This document shows, piece by piece, positions 36,713 to 47,761 of a DNA stretch of 64,000 nt (position 1 is its first letter; each line of letters starts with the position of its first letter). The stretch is from Dasypus novemcinctus. Taxonomy: Eukaryota > Chordata > Mammalia > Cingulata > Dasypodidae. The stretch lies in assembly GCF_030445035.2 (NCBI RefSeq), contig NC_080701.1, positions 14,536,739-14,600,738 on the forward strand, written 5' to 3'. The notes beneath the pieces were generated by a model. It was not told the origin of the DNA and searched no databases. It worked only from the letters and a program-made list of their open reading frames with translations. The translations under genes and the position numbers were made by a program.

Positions 36713-36945
36713 GGGGAAGCAGCTGTGGCTCAATCAGTTGGGCTCCCATCTACCAGATGTGAAGGCAGGCTTGCCTGCATGCTGCAGGGTGCTGCCTGGC
36801 CTGCAAGCACCGCGGAGAGCTGACTCAGCAAAGGTGACCAAAAAGGGAGACTAGCAAAAACACAGAATATGCAACGAATGGACACAGAGAGCAGACAGCA
36901 AGCAAGCTCCAAGGGGGAGGGGAATAAATAAATAAAAATAAAATA
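36713..36945 (+). mobile_element. DAS SINE, B-box region deleted
   Basis: Forward-strand DAS of the same type as 23743-24092: head GGGGAAGCAGCTGTGGCTCA, body with 'ggacacagagagcagacagcaagcaag', G-rich block and AAATAAATAAA tail. Compared with that copy it lacks the B-box stretch (the 'ggttcgcatcc' part) and would be a poor pol III template. No target-site duplication was found directly around it. Confidence 0.8.
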
Positions 36946-37275
36946 CAGCTAGAGGATAGGCAGGGGCTGTGTAAAACAACAGTCCTGGGGCTCTGGAGGC
37001 TGGGGGAGCACTGGGCAGGCTGGAGGAAGGGCTGAGAAGCTGCAGGAAAGAGCTGGGAGTAACTCGCTGCATGACTGCTGGCACCCACCCCCACTCTCGG
37101 TGGCCTTGAGGTCTGGCCTCTGTCTGGCTGCTGCAGGTGGAGAGGGAGGTGGAGGCCCTCTTCCCTAAGAGTAGGGTGGGGACTAACCAAGCACTGAGCA
37201 AGGCTTTTGATCTGCAAATTCAAACCACTGGGTCCCAGCTCTGAGCAGCTAAAGTTCCAGGAATATAAAATAAAA
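36946..37275. other. GC-rich patch ending in AATAAAAT repeats
   Basis: About 310 bp rich in CTG/CAG/GGAGG words directly after the SINE tail, very unlike the AT-rich surroundings. It ends with ATAAAATAAAATAAAAT at 37264-37280. Reverse frames across it (36825-37340) run from SINE into this patch, so they are not a plausible protein. It may be a segment carried with the SINE, or an unrelated GC-rich repeat. Confidence 0.4.
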
Positions 37276-37280
37276 TAAAA

Positions 37281-38270
37281 TCCGATACCTTTCAAAAGAG
37301 CAAGAATCAGATTACCACAGATTCCTATCACATTTCTCACTAATTATAATGGGTATATGAAGGTAATATATTGTAAAAAGCTCTTTAAGCATAGAATTTT
37401 ATATCTTGCTGAAGCATTACTGAAGTGTAAAGTTGAAATAAAATTTATTCTTAATTTTACCATTCAAATGCATGCTTTGAAAATTCCATTGAAGTGCTCC
37501 AGAGAAAAAAGATTAATAAATTGAGAAGAACACAAGAGAATATAGGAAGTATGGATGAGAAAACTGTCAGTACAGTTTATTAGTCAGAAATAAGCAATAA
37601 CCAAAACAGAAAAAGCTTACCCTGAACAATCTAGGTCCAAAATTCTCAAACATGAGAAAGCAGTATAGTGGGGTGGGGTGGGGAGTTGGGAGAAAGGGCA
37701 TTGCCTCTCTAGGGGCAATGTAAAGTTATATTTAATATAAAATAGTAAGGCAAATTAATACAGGCATTTTCTTAATAAAGTTGGTATAACTAATGAAATA
37801 TAAATCTTGACATATAAATTTCAAACCAGGAGAAGAAAATTTGATATAGCCAATGAAAGGAAGGAAAGTAAAGGAAAAAAAGAGAAGGAAAGAAATATAA
37901 AGAACGTAAGGAAGAAGAAGGGATGGAAGGAGAAGGAGGAAGTTAAGAAGGGAGAGAAGAGGGAGAGATTAATGGAGGGAGGGAAGGAAGGCAAGTCGCG
38001 GCAGGATGGGAAACGATGAGAAACTGATGCCACTGCTTTGCAGAGGCTGTGAATGAAGGAAGGGAAATGGTGGGACTTCACACTAGGGCCAGGTACTGAT
38101 GGGTTGTGTATCCTCACAAGTTCTTAGGTTTTCTCTGAAGTTCTTCAATGAGAACAGTGGAAGGCATCTATCACTTTGCTGGCTTATTTTGCAGTAGTTT
38201 TTTGCAGTATGTAGGTAATTACCTGTGAACCATTCCTACGAAAATGGTTACATTGCATAAGAATGAATGA
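37281..38270. other. unassigned DNA with G4 motif and polypurine tract
   Basis: AT-rich apart from a G-quadruplex-type motif at 37670-37690 (four G-runs with loops T, T, AGTT) and an almost pure purine stretch at 37855-38000. No gene recognised. Confidence 0.45.
37855..38000. repeat. polypurine (GGAA/GAAG)n tract
   Basis: About 145 nt with very few pyrimidines on the forward strand. Open frames on either strand (37807-38019, 37821-38117) are low-complexity readings of it. Confidence 0.85.
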
Positions 38271-38285
38271 AAGTGAGATTTATAG

Positions 38286-38700
38286 GGAAGCGGACTTGGC
38301 CCAGTGGTTAGGGCGTCCGTCTCCCACATGGGAGGTCCGTGGTTCAAGCCCCGGGCCTCCTTGACCCATGCGGAGCTGGCCCATGAGCAGTGCTGATGCG
38401 CACAAAGAGTGCCCTGCCACGCAGGGGTGTCCCCCGCGTAGGGGAGGCCCACGCGCAAGGAGTGCGGCCTGTAAGGAGAGCCGCCCAGCGCGAAAGAAAG
38501 TGCAGCCTGCCCAGGAATGGCGCCGCCCACACGGAGAGCTGACAAAACAAGATTACGCAGCAAAAAGAAACACAGATTCCCATGCCGCTGACAACAACGG
38601 AAGCGGACAAAGAAGATGCAGTAAATAGACACAGAGAACAGACAACCGGGGTGGGGAGGGGGGAAGGGGAAATAAATAAATAAATAAATATTTTTTTAAA
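38286..38700 (+). mobile_element. well-preserved DAS SINE
   Basis: Forward-strand copy with intact-looking pol III promoter: A box TGGCCCAGTGG at about 38298-38308 and B box GGTTCAAGCCC at about 38341-38351. It is followed by the GC-rich body, a G-rich block at 38648-38669 and an (AAAT)n tail plus T/A run. The exact 15 bp duplication AAGTGAGATTTATAG is at 38271-38285 and 38701-38715. The perfect duplication and high GC of the body suggest a comparatively young insertion. Confidence 0.93.
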
Positions 38701-38715
38701 AAGTGAGATTTATAG

Positions 38716-39472
38716 AAGGAAAAATAGGAGCATAGGAGCCGTAACTTTCAAATTGTTCAAAAATCTAATTACTGGAAACCAGTTATCTAAAGAATCTGGT
38801 CTAACTGCTAGTTTCAAGTATTGCTAGTAAGTATTATTAATGAATAGTGATTCTCAGTAGGTGTCAAGAGCAATTTTATACAAGATTTTTAAAATTTTAG
38901 TTTATCTTAAAATATTTCAGAGGCAATGGGTATGATGCTTTAGACACTTGACTGACAGTAAAAGTTTTCAACAACAATTCAAATACTTCCTAGCAGTTGA
39001 ACAGAAATAAAAGGTTCCATGAGATGAGTGTTAAATTATTATTATCTAGTAGAACAATTAGCTGAACCATTTTCTTTTACTGCTCTAGTTCAACACCATA
39101 AGGTAATATCTTACTTGTTTCATACTTTGTATTTGTACTTGGAAATTTCAACACAGTATGTGTCACTAATTAAAAGTTTCTTTCTTCTAGCTACTTCATT
39201 TAACATTTAAATTTCCAGTTTTCTCACAGCTTCTTCAGGGCGCTACTTTAGCCTGGATGTTTGTCTCTCTAAACTTTGAAAACATGTACAAAGGAAAAGA
39301 GTAGGGAATTTTGAGGCAATTATTCAGATAATTTATCCAAATGATGTTGACTCTTTACATTCAGGAAAGAGGGATTTTATTCTGTATTAATTAACTAATT
39401 TGGTTACTCTTTTGGATATTTCCTTAACATTCACTGAACTCCCTAATGTGGTTTTGCTTCTGTGGAGGTAGA
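38716..39472. other. unassigned AT-rich DNA
   Basis: Nothing recognised. Confidence 0.35.
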
Positions 39473-39486
39473 CTGGGTTGCTTTTT

Positions 39487-39814
39487 TTTTTAAAGATTTA
39501 TTTTATTTACTTATTTTTACACACACACACATCCCATTGTTTGCCCTCGCTGTGTACTCTCTGTTAGTTTGTTGCGTGCTTGTCTTCTTCTTAGAAGGCA
39601 CTGGGAACCAAACCCAATGGCTTGGGCCATTTTTACTCCCTGCTTGTTATATTTCCTCATTGTTTCTTTGTTGCCTCATCTTTTTTGCATCAGCTCTCCT
39701 TGTCAGCCCGTTATGTCAGCTCACTGTCTTGCTTTTTAGGAGGCACTGAGAACCAAACCTGGGCTCTCCTGTGTGGTAGTCGGGTGCCCAACTGCTTGAG
39801 CCACATCCACTTCC
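39487..39814 (-). mobile_element. DAS-related SINE
   Basis: Reverse-strand copy: T-rich tail and AAAGATTTATTTTATTTAC at the left, a (CA)n run, and a head at 39740-39814 with reverse-strand GTGGCTCAAGCAG. It is flanked by the 14 bp duplication CTGGGTTGCTTTTT at 39473-39486 and 39815-39828. The frames at 39462-39749 and 39622-39876 run through it. Confidence 0.83.
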
Positions 39815-39828
39815 CTGGGTTGCTTTTT

Positions 39829-40137
39829 GAATCGTGGTTTGACTATGTGCAAGTGGACTGGGGAATTTTTATTTGAAGGACCTACAGGTCAGATGTGCTC
39901 TGGTCACAAAAATGTTCGGAACCCTTGAGTTACATGCAAATAGAAGTCACTCATTTATCATGACTTGCATGGACAAAATACTCTTTATGGTTTGCAAAAA
40001 TTTGATATTATCTTCATGGCCTGTCAAAAAGGCCCTCATTGTTTAGGCCTTGTGAGTTTCAGAAAAGGTATTATCAAAGTGTCTGTCAGCAGGATGTCTA
40101 GCACTGGCTCCCACAATTCCACATCACGATCTTTGAA
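39829..40137. other. unassigned DNA
   Basis: No feature recognised. Confidence 0.35.
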
Positions 40138-40652
40138 TGTGATGACCTCCCTCCCATGGTTCTTTTATGCTCTAAGGCACAAGTGACCTGAAAATGGGGA
40201 GATGATCCCTGTGGGCTTCATCTAATTGTCAGCCAGTGAAAGGAGACACCTCTCTCCTGCTAGTGACAGAAGATGAAAGCAGAAAGGAAAGCCTGGGGGA
40301 GGGACTTGGCTCCCAGTTCCTGGTCTGAGGATGGGTGGGGGCATTTGAGATGGACCATCATGGGGATCTGAGCGACAGTCCCCAGCAGACAGCCCGAAGG
40401 AGGCTGGACCTCCGATCTAGAGCCACAGGTAGCTGGGTTCCGCCAGCGACCTGAACGAGCTTGGAGGCGGTGCTTCCCCACAGCCTCCAGATGAGACGCC
40501 AGCCCGCTGACACCTCAATGTCAGCCTTGTGATCAAAGCCCCCTGGGCTCGCCAGGACTTCTGACCTACAACTTTGAAACAAGAAACGAGAGTTGTTTTA
40601 AGCCCCTAAATCTGTGGCAATTTGTTTATGCAGGAATAGGACACTAATACAG
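40138..40652 (+). mobile_element. MLT1-like ERVL-MaLR LTR
   Basis: The 3' half carries the characteristic MLT1 end: 'cctcaatgtcagccttgtgatcaaag', 'acttctgacctacaac', 'gttgttttaagcccctaaatctgtggcaatttgtttatgcaggaa' and 'ggacactaataca'. The 5' border is approximate and the usual AATAAA is mutated. Reverse frames at 40260-40582 are artefacts of this LTR. Confidence 0.72.
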
Positions 40653-40869
40653 CATCCAAAACAGGTAGTTGTTTTCGGTTTGAGGTGCTAATGAGGTTCC
40701 CATTCCAAGGTTTGCTGTTTCCGAGTGCCAGGCAGTTGTTCCTTACCTCCCACTGACATCCCTTTTGGTTTGATTTAAACAGATGATCCCTCTTAGGCAT
40801 CACAGAGAGGATTAGCACTCTCCCTTTGAAAGTTTCAGTCCTTGAGATATATGGCGTGAAATTTTATGC

Positions 40870-41010
40870 TCAGAAGATACCTTATAAATCAAGCCACTTG
40901 CTAAGGTAACTTCAGCAAGCAGGAAGCAAAGCTGGTAGTAGAAGCCAAAAATGCAGGATTTCCAACCCAGTGAGCTTTCCACTTAAGCCACACCGCCTCT
41001 GGCTTCATTT
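40870..41010 (-). repeat. MIR SINE fragment, antisense
   Basis: 'ccagtgagctttccacttaagccacaccgcctctgg' is the inverse tRNA end of MIR. The core is diverged. Confidence 0.55.
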
Positions 41011-41189
41011 ATACTTGACCAAAAACTAATCCCAGCTCCTGCAACCTTGCTGCAAAAGAGAGATTAAACTTGTTTGATCATTTGACTAATTCTGTTCAGA
41101 ATCCTCCTAACACATCTGCTGAAGGCAGGAACATTAACTACACTTGAAAAGCAAGATTGATAATAATAGTCCTCTTGCTAATAGCATGA

Positions 41190-41430
41190 AATACCAGAGC
41201 AAGCAGAGGTTGAGCGATTACTGAGTCCGATTGTCTTGTTTTATATGGAGAAGTAAATGAAGCCCAGAGAGAAGCAGCAGCTTGCCCAAGGCCACTCTTT
41301 GCCATTGAGAAATCTGAGCCCCAAAGTAGTGGACTTACCAGTCCAGATGTGCACAGCCAGCTCATGGCAGAGACACAACTCCAACGCCAAGTCTCTTGAT
41401 TTCCAGTATCTTTTACCCTGAGTTGTGCCA
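41190..41430 (-). repeat. MIR SINE fragment, antisense
   Basis: Inverse MIR words: 'aatgaagcccagagagaagcagcagcttgcccaaggccac', then a decayed tRNA-derived part with 'ccagtccagatgtgcac'. Confidence 0.5.
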
Positions 41431-41435
41431 ATGTG

Positions 41436-43384
41436 TCAGTTATAGAGGGTTTGCCCTCAGATCACCATGACAAAGAAAATCTATTCACAGCCCTGAGTTT
41501 TTAGTGTACCGATCAGGCTTGCTGCCATAATTTAAAGCTTCATTGATGCCATTTGTTTTGTTTATGTTTTTTTTTGGGGGGGAGGGGCAATATGTTTTTG
41601 CTGGAGTATGAAGCGTGAGGCCTTCTTGTGCTGGGAACACATGAAAGTGGTTGAAAAACGACAGCAGACTGCGCATGTGTCTGATGCTTTGTATCATCCT
41701 CGAGTGATCATTTGGTCATTGGACAATAAACAATATTATCAAAGAAAAAAAAAAAAAAGGTGCTCGTGGCTGAAAGCCAGGCTGTGCTATTCTCTCGGTT
41801 TACAAAATTTTAAAGATCTGCCTGCGGTGATTGTGTTGAAATTGGCTACAAAGTAGATCTATGGTGCTACACACCTGAAGAATAGTCACGTGAGCCCATT
41901 TTGACTGTTCCTACTCCTGCTCTATGTGACTGAACTGGAATTTATTTCCCCACTCACTGTCCACCCCCCCCATACCACTCCCAAGCCCTACCGACATCAG
42001 GAAAAACTACTAAATGATATGCCACATCATGAAGGCTAAAGCCCCTGGCATCAGACACCCCCCTTGAATCAGTATAGCTTGGAGCCGGTGTATTGCTGTT
42101 CCAATTTCTCCATCCGTTTGGCAGTAGTTAAAGAATGTGTCTGTCACTGGATTCCCTTGTACCGTGAAGATAGATCCCATTTCTTCTGCAAATAGGCTGC
42201 TTAGTGAAGACGAACGTCTGCTCATCTGTTCTTTCACATATTTATTAGGGTCTGCTTTCCCAGAGTGTGGAAAGCATGACTCTTCTGAAGCTGGTTTAGA
42301 CTCTGATGTGTTCTCCGCTGCAGCTGAGATCCATCGAGGGCCAGACACCAGGGAGCTGTTACACATGTATAACCGTTCCATTCACACCTCCTCAGGAGTT
42401 TCAAACAAGTTTAATTATAAGAGAAACAAACAAACAAAAAGTGCTCCTTCATCTCCACTGCTAGAAAAATATGTATCGCTTTCCTGGGAAACGATTTCAT
42501 TTTAAGCTTTGACCTGCCTCGTTCTGTTTCTCAGTGTGAATATTTCAAATACTAAGTCTTGTCCTGATTATGAATGTACCCATGTATTTATATAAATAAT
42601 TTAAAAGGGAATATATGTTATATCTATTATATATTTATTTAATGATACACACTATGTAGACTTAAGTCTTCTGTTTTAGAATTAAGAAAAAGATTGAAGG
42701 GTTTTCAAGAAGATTAAAATGTTTTCTGTGACTGCTCACACAGAAATGACACTTTTATTTGAGACCACAGTGGCTGGAGTGTGTCAGTTCCATTAATTGT
42801 TCATAGTTATCATCTCTCCTGGCCTCAGGATAAAAGGGAGAGGGAGCCCTTTGTGGCCTCCCTGAGTGCCAGAAAAAATCTGTGACCTTGGATATCATTT
42901 GTGCTTGCTAATCCCGTGCCTTGGTTCTTCCCATCACTGTCATCGACAGCCAAGCTCTGGGAGATGCACTTGCTACCCATCTACAGACCCCCCCCCCCCA
43001 AAATATTCAGATACCCAGAAGGTCACAGGCAGGGTGTTTTCCTGAGATGCACCCTCTTCAGCAGATGCTTCAAGCTTGGGTGAACCTCTCAACGTCTTCC
43101 AGGTAATACTATAATGACTTTAGTTATGCTGGTTAATTTCACAGCATTCCCTTTAACTTCCCTCTAAAATCAGGATGACCAATATAATCTATTTAAGATT
43201 CTTAGGAGATTCATAATGGATAATATGAGCACATAAGGCCCCAGCTGTATGGGCCTCAATAAATCCCACCTCTCCTTCCAGTTCATCCTGCCAACCACTT
43301 CATGTTCCCCTCCTCTTCCCAGTGAAAAAAACTTAATCTACTGACCTCATTAAAACTCTCAACTCTGTACACAATGGTTAACTT
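41436..43384. other. unassigned DNA with candidate ORF
   Basis: No repeat family recognised apart from an A14 tract (about 41744-41757) and a C12 run (42988-42999). Contains the reverse-strand frame described at 42010-42381. Confidence 0.35.
42010..42381 (-). other. unrecognised 123-codon ORF, coding status uncertain
   Basis: Reverse-strand frame from ATG at 42381 to a stop at 42010. It is notable because it lies outside any repeat I recognise and has a protein-like middle (KYVKEQMSRRSSSLSSLFAE, then EEMGSIFTVQGNPVTDTFF). It has no signal peptide; the C-terminus is mildly hydrophobic (GALAFMMWHII). A stop codon (TGA) directly precedes the ATG, so the frame does not extend upstream within the same exon. 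I see no convincing splice pair, promoter or poly(A) site. It may be an exon fragment, an old processed pseudogene, or chance. Confidence 0.25.
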
Positions 43385-43921
43385 TATAAACTCATTCATT
43401 CATTTATTCATTCAGTCAATATTTATCAGAAGGCATAGTCTATGTTCTGAAAGTAGAGCAGTGAACAGAGCAGATCATCAGCCTGCTGGAACTAAAATTC
43501 TAGTTGGAGAAGAGGCAATAAGCAAAATAAATAAGTAAATAACAAGCAATAATGAAAAACAGGAAAGTAGGAGGATATTGTCGGAGGAAGAGGGCATTAA
43601 AAAAATAATGGTCTCGGTACAGCTCATTGAGATAGTGACATTTGAGTAAAAATGTGAAGGAGGTGAAGCAGTGAAGCTGGCAGATATTTAGAAAAGTTTA
43701 TTACAGGCAAAAGCAACAGCCAATGCTAATGCCCTGAGGTAGAAACATGGCCAAGAGTCAGCCAACTTGGCCTCAGCAAAGTGCACTGAGTGTTGGGAAG
43801 AATAGTAGGAGTGAGGTCAAGGGGTAGGGGGTAGGGGTGTGGTAAAGTGTATAGGGCTTTGAAGACCAATGCAGAATGAGGATGCCTTTGGAGGGTTTAA
43901 GGAGAGGCATGGCTTAAGGTT

Positions 43922-44411
43922 GTTGTGTTTGTTTTTTTTAAAGATTTATTTTTATTTTTCTCTCTTCTCCTCTCCCTCCCCCTGCCCTGCTGTTTTTGCT
44001 ATCCGTGTCCTTTTGCTGTGTGATCTTCTGTATCTGTTTCTCTTTTTTGTCTTCTCTTATTTTCTCTCCTCTAGGATTCACCAGGATTCATTCCCTGTCT
44101 ATTGCGCCACCTCAGTTCCTGGTCTCTGCTGCACTTTACCTTGACTCTCCCCTTCGTCTCTCTTTTGTTGCATCATCATCTTACTGCATGACTCGTGTGA
44201 GCACTCAACTCACCACATGGGCACTGGCTCACCACGTGGGCACTTGACTCGCCTCGTGGGCGCTCACACGGGCACTCGGCCTGCCACGCAGCCACTGGCT
44301 CACCACGCAAGCACGTTTTCTCTTCTTTTTCACCAGGAGGCCGCAGGGACCAAATCCAGGTCCTCCCACATGGCAGGCGGAGGCCCCATCACTTGAGCCA
44401 CACTCGCTTCC
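43922..44411 (-). mobile_element. dimeric-type DAS SINE with internal tandem repeats
   Basis: Reverse-strand SINE, same type as 34857-35260, with the inner tRNA-like module partly deleted (44070-44125). The segment 44195-44310 is expanded by repeats of a roughly 20-25 bp unit built on 'gggcactggctcaccacg'. Flanked by the 9 bp duplication CTTAAGGTT at 43913-43921 and 44412-44420. Confidence 0.82.
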
Positions 44412-44507
44412 CTTAAGGTTTTAGAGAGTCAGAGTCGTTGGTGGCCATGTAGAGGCAAGAACGTTGGCCAGGGGCCAAGGTTGGAAACAGGGCGACCAGT
44501 TAGGTTA

Positions 44508-44702
44508 CAGGGGTTCTTAACCAGGGTTCCGTGAGCTGGAATTGAAATTCAAGAAAAAACACTTTTCTTGTGGGGATGTGTAGGTGTGGATGTGATATAT
44601 CTATTAAATAATACACGGCGGGGTGTGGACTTAGTAAGGGGTCAGTGGTTTCCCCCTGACTGGCAAAGGGGTCCATGGAACAAAAAAGGCTAAGAACCCT
44701 TG
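44508..44702 (-). mobile_element. hAT-type MITE, short form
   Basis: TIRs CAGGGGTTCTTAACC (44508-44522) and GGCTAAGAACCCTTG (44688-44702). The inside reads inverse to 63808-64000: 'ctgactggcaaaggggtccatggaacaaaaaa'. GTTAGG occurs just outside both ends, a partial duplication only. Non-coding. Confidence 0.72.
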
Positions 44703-44900
44703 GGTTAGGAGGATATTGCGGTAAATTCAGAAGAAAGAGGATGGTGATTTAGGCCAGGAAGGCAGCAGTGGACACAGGTAGAGGTGATCAGATTATGGAT
44801 ATTTTAAGGTAGAGCCAAGAGGCTTTGCCATTGGCTTAGATGTGAGATTTGGGAGGGAAGACTGTTGAAAGAAGCAGCCAAGGTTTTTGGACAGTTTACA

Positions 44901-47747
44901 AGAAAGATGGGGACACCATTTAAATAATAAGCCACATAATACAAAATTGTGTAAACGTTGTTGCTAGCTTCACTTGGTACAACCTGGGGACTAAGGTCTT
45001 GTTGTAAATAGGGAGAAACATCTACTTGTCAATATGTAAAAATATTTAGAGTAGTTCTTCAGCTTGGGGTTTGATGAGGAACTCAAGGCATTTTTGAGAA
45101 TGACCAATTCTTTGTAATACAGTAAGTTCAGATATAAGTGCAGTTTCTTCTCACTAAGAATCCCAAAATAACCCTTAACCATTGTGACTAAGGGGGGAAT
45201 TTGGTCCCATTTGGCTTTTTCTCTTTCCAGGTACTGGGGAGTCTCTCTTTTATGACATAGAACTCTTGAATCATGCACTATGAACCACGGTGTCCAGATC
45301 TAATTTGACTCTTCATACTAAATCTTAGCCATTGCTTATAGATTTGGTCAGATGCCTAATTATTTTTTCACCTGATTTATGTTAATGCTTATTTGTTTGA
45401 TGGCAAACATGTTCGACAAGTACTCGAGGCCTGATTTACTTGTTAGGGAAAATGATTGTCATACTCCAGGTCACTAGCTGATGCTCTCCTGCCCAGGACC
45501 CTCTCCCTGGGTATACTTTGCCAGCTGGTTATCATAGCCAGGGTCAACCTTTTCTTTGCACTCATGATGGACAGGGTGATATAGCCCCTCTTTGGAGGGC
45601 AGTCACCTGCCACTTGAAGTCTGAGACATAAACTGATTTTCTTATTGACCAGTACCATGGCATTTCCTGGACATTTCTACTAAACAAATCTCTTGCTACA
45701 ATAGCTTGGTGGGTTAAATATGTGTTTTGTTGTGCTGAAAGAAAGGAAAGCACATCATAATTATAGCAAAGCCAATGTCCTTATAGATTTCAACATGTAG
45801 AGTCCCACAAGAAACTCAAAGCAAACCATTTATTTGTATTAGAAATGGAATAAACCAGTAGGTTGTTTTTCAACTCCATCCTGGTGAGGCTGACAGGGGA
45901 TTAGATGTACGATGGATCTTCCTTCTCACTTCATTTCCCCCATCTTTTATCCGTTAATTTTTCTTTTATGTAGGAACAGGGTAGAAAAGAAAACTGTATT
46001 ACACAACTCTGCTTTCTTTTAAACCATCTATTAACTCCAGGCAAGTGGAGCACATACTTGTTATTGAGTCATCTTTTTTTTTTTTTAATCCTCACATCAT
46101 GTCATAGAGGAGAAGGGTAATTTTTATCATGCTTTTAATGTGGTTCTTTTCCTAGGTGCTTAAAATGACAGTCCCTTGAATTGTGATAGGTTGTATTTTG
46201 TTTTCTGCTTCAATTATCTGGTTTTCCCAGCATTAGCCATCATTATTTGTTTTCCAGCTGACCTGTTTTATTTGAAAAATAGTTTACCCCTTAACATTGA
46301 TATTTTTTCTGACACCATTAGATGCACCCAGTGTTAACTTCAAAACCTTACAACTGTCAGAGTGAGAGGGAATATATGTAGTGTTTTATTTTTCAGGACT
46401 TAAGGTACCAACCCTGGTATCCTATAATTTTTTGAGGGTTGGTGGATATTGTCTGCAACTAGAACCTGAATAATCAGCTTTGTTGAAAGAAGTCTTCCCT
46501 TGTTCAATTAGGAGTTAAGGTGTCTTCTCTATAATGCAGTATGTGATAAGAAATGGGGAGGCAATCTTTGAAATCATTAGTTGGCCAGACCATAATAGGA
46601 GACCATAGTGCATTGAGTGGTGGAAAATAGTGAACAGATTACACGTAAAAAATTGTGTTTTTGTACGGTAAGTCTCTTTAGTTCCTAACCAGGATGTCAC
46701 TGAGATAATTTGAAAAGAAATGAACGTATGTATGTATCTCCTGCAGAGGTCATGGATTTGTTTTCTCTTTGGCATATTATGGTGTTTGCATGTACACTTC
46801 AAACTGGGACCATAAATGCTAGTGAGCTTTTTGGGAGACTATAGGTGATTTATCAAGCCTGAGCATCCTTCAGAGACTAACGTGCTATTTGCACATTTGT
46901 GCTGGAGTCTCGAGGCAAGTAGCAGCCGCCTTTACCCATTCCTCGATTAAGACTTCAACCCCCAGCCTCTAGTAATAGGCATTCATCAAAACGTCAGAAT
47001 GATTAAAGTTACAAACCTGAAAGCCCTTTTATCAGACACTCCTCTTTAATCTGCTCTTTTCTGGAGCTGCATCCTGTCACTTTTGCAACAGACTATTATT
47101 GTTTTTTGTCCAAAAATTGTACCTTGTTATCAAAATTGCTTGTTGTCCAAATTGCTTTCTGATGTGGCAAAATGTTGTTTGTGGTTGGTTCTGAGCACCA
47201 GTCTCCATTCTTTCCCAGAATTTTTAGTTGAGGGGAAAGCCAAATAAAGCCCAGAGAGCTGAGAAGGATGAGGCACGCCTTGTCTTTATGCTGCCCTGCT
47301 TGGGAGCCAAGAAAAGTTACCTAGAGCCTCAGAGTAACTGAACTTTTAAAAGACGTTAAGTAAGATTTTCCTCACTGTTTTATTCATAACTTATGCTTAC
47401 TTTTATATAAGCTTTTAGTTTGTGGATAAATGCTGCAAGGCTATGGTAACTGGAATAGCATCCTCTCAGCTGAATTATATGGGTAACAAAAAAGGAAAAC
47501 AGGTAAGGTTTCCAGGGAAAATATATTTGTATATCTCAAGTGTGAGAGGGACTAAGGGAAAATATGGTGGGCAAATAGAACTTTATGGAAAGTTTCAGAA
47601 TCTTTCTTAAACAAATCCCACTTCTGGGTCAGAAACCTGAGATGTCACCTTATGGGAAAGTCTACCATTGGAGGAGATTGAGAGCTTTGCACTAAAAGCG
47701 AGAAGGTCCCTGTTTGTCAGTTGCCATGGTGCTTTGCAGATTTCTGT
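44901..47747. other. unassigned DNA, possibly unique
   Basis: Almost 2.9 kb without a repeat I recognise. 46850-47250 is more complex and less AT-rich than its surroundings. Reverse frames at 44991-45278, 45443-45753 and 46515-46802 have no known family. Confidence 0.35.
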
Positions 47748-47761
47748 AAATGCTGGACCTT

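Larger units (their letters stand above)
43385..44900 (-). mobile_element. L2 LINE 3' region, antisense, twice interrupted
   Basis: 43385-43510 is the inverse L2 3' terminus ('cattcatttattcattcagtcaatatttatc', 'gtgaacagagcagatcatcagcc', 'ggaactaaaattctagttgg'). The body continues through 43700-43912, resumes at 44421-44507 and again at 44703-44900 ('ggtagagccaagaggctttgcc', 'agccaaggtttttgg'). It is split by a DAS SINE (43922-44411) and a hAT MITE (44508-44702). Confidence 0.65.

Noticed and set aside
36825-37340. 171-codon reverse ORF
   Set aside because: It starts in AT-rich DNA, crosses the GC-rich patch and ends in a DAS SINE; a composite like this is not a plausible protein.
38290-38360. 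tRNA gene
   Set aside because: A and B boxes are present, but this is the SINE head: no full cloverleaf and no terminator at the right place.
38219-38632. 137-codon reverse ORF
   Set aside because: Antisense of the well-preserved DAS SINE.
41608-41856. Possible processed pseudogene ending in AATAAA and A14 near 41744
   Set aside because: The frame has no known protein and I found no duplication around the A tract.
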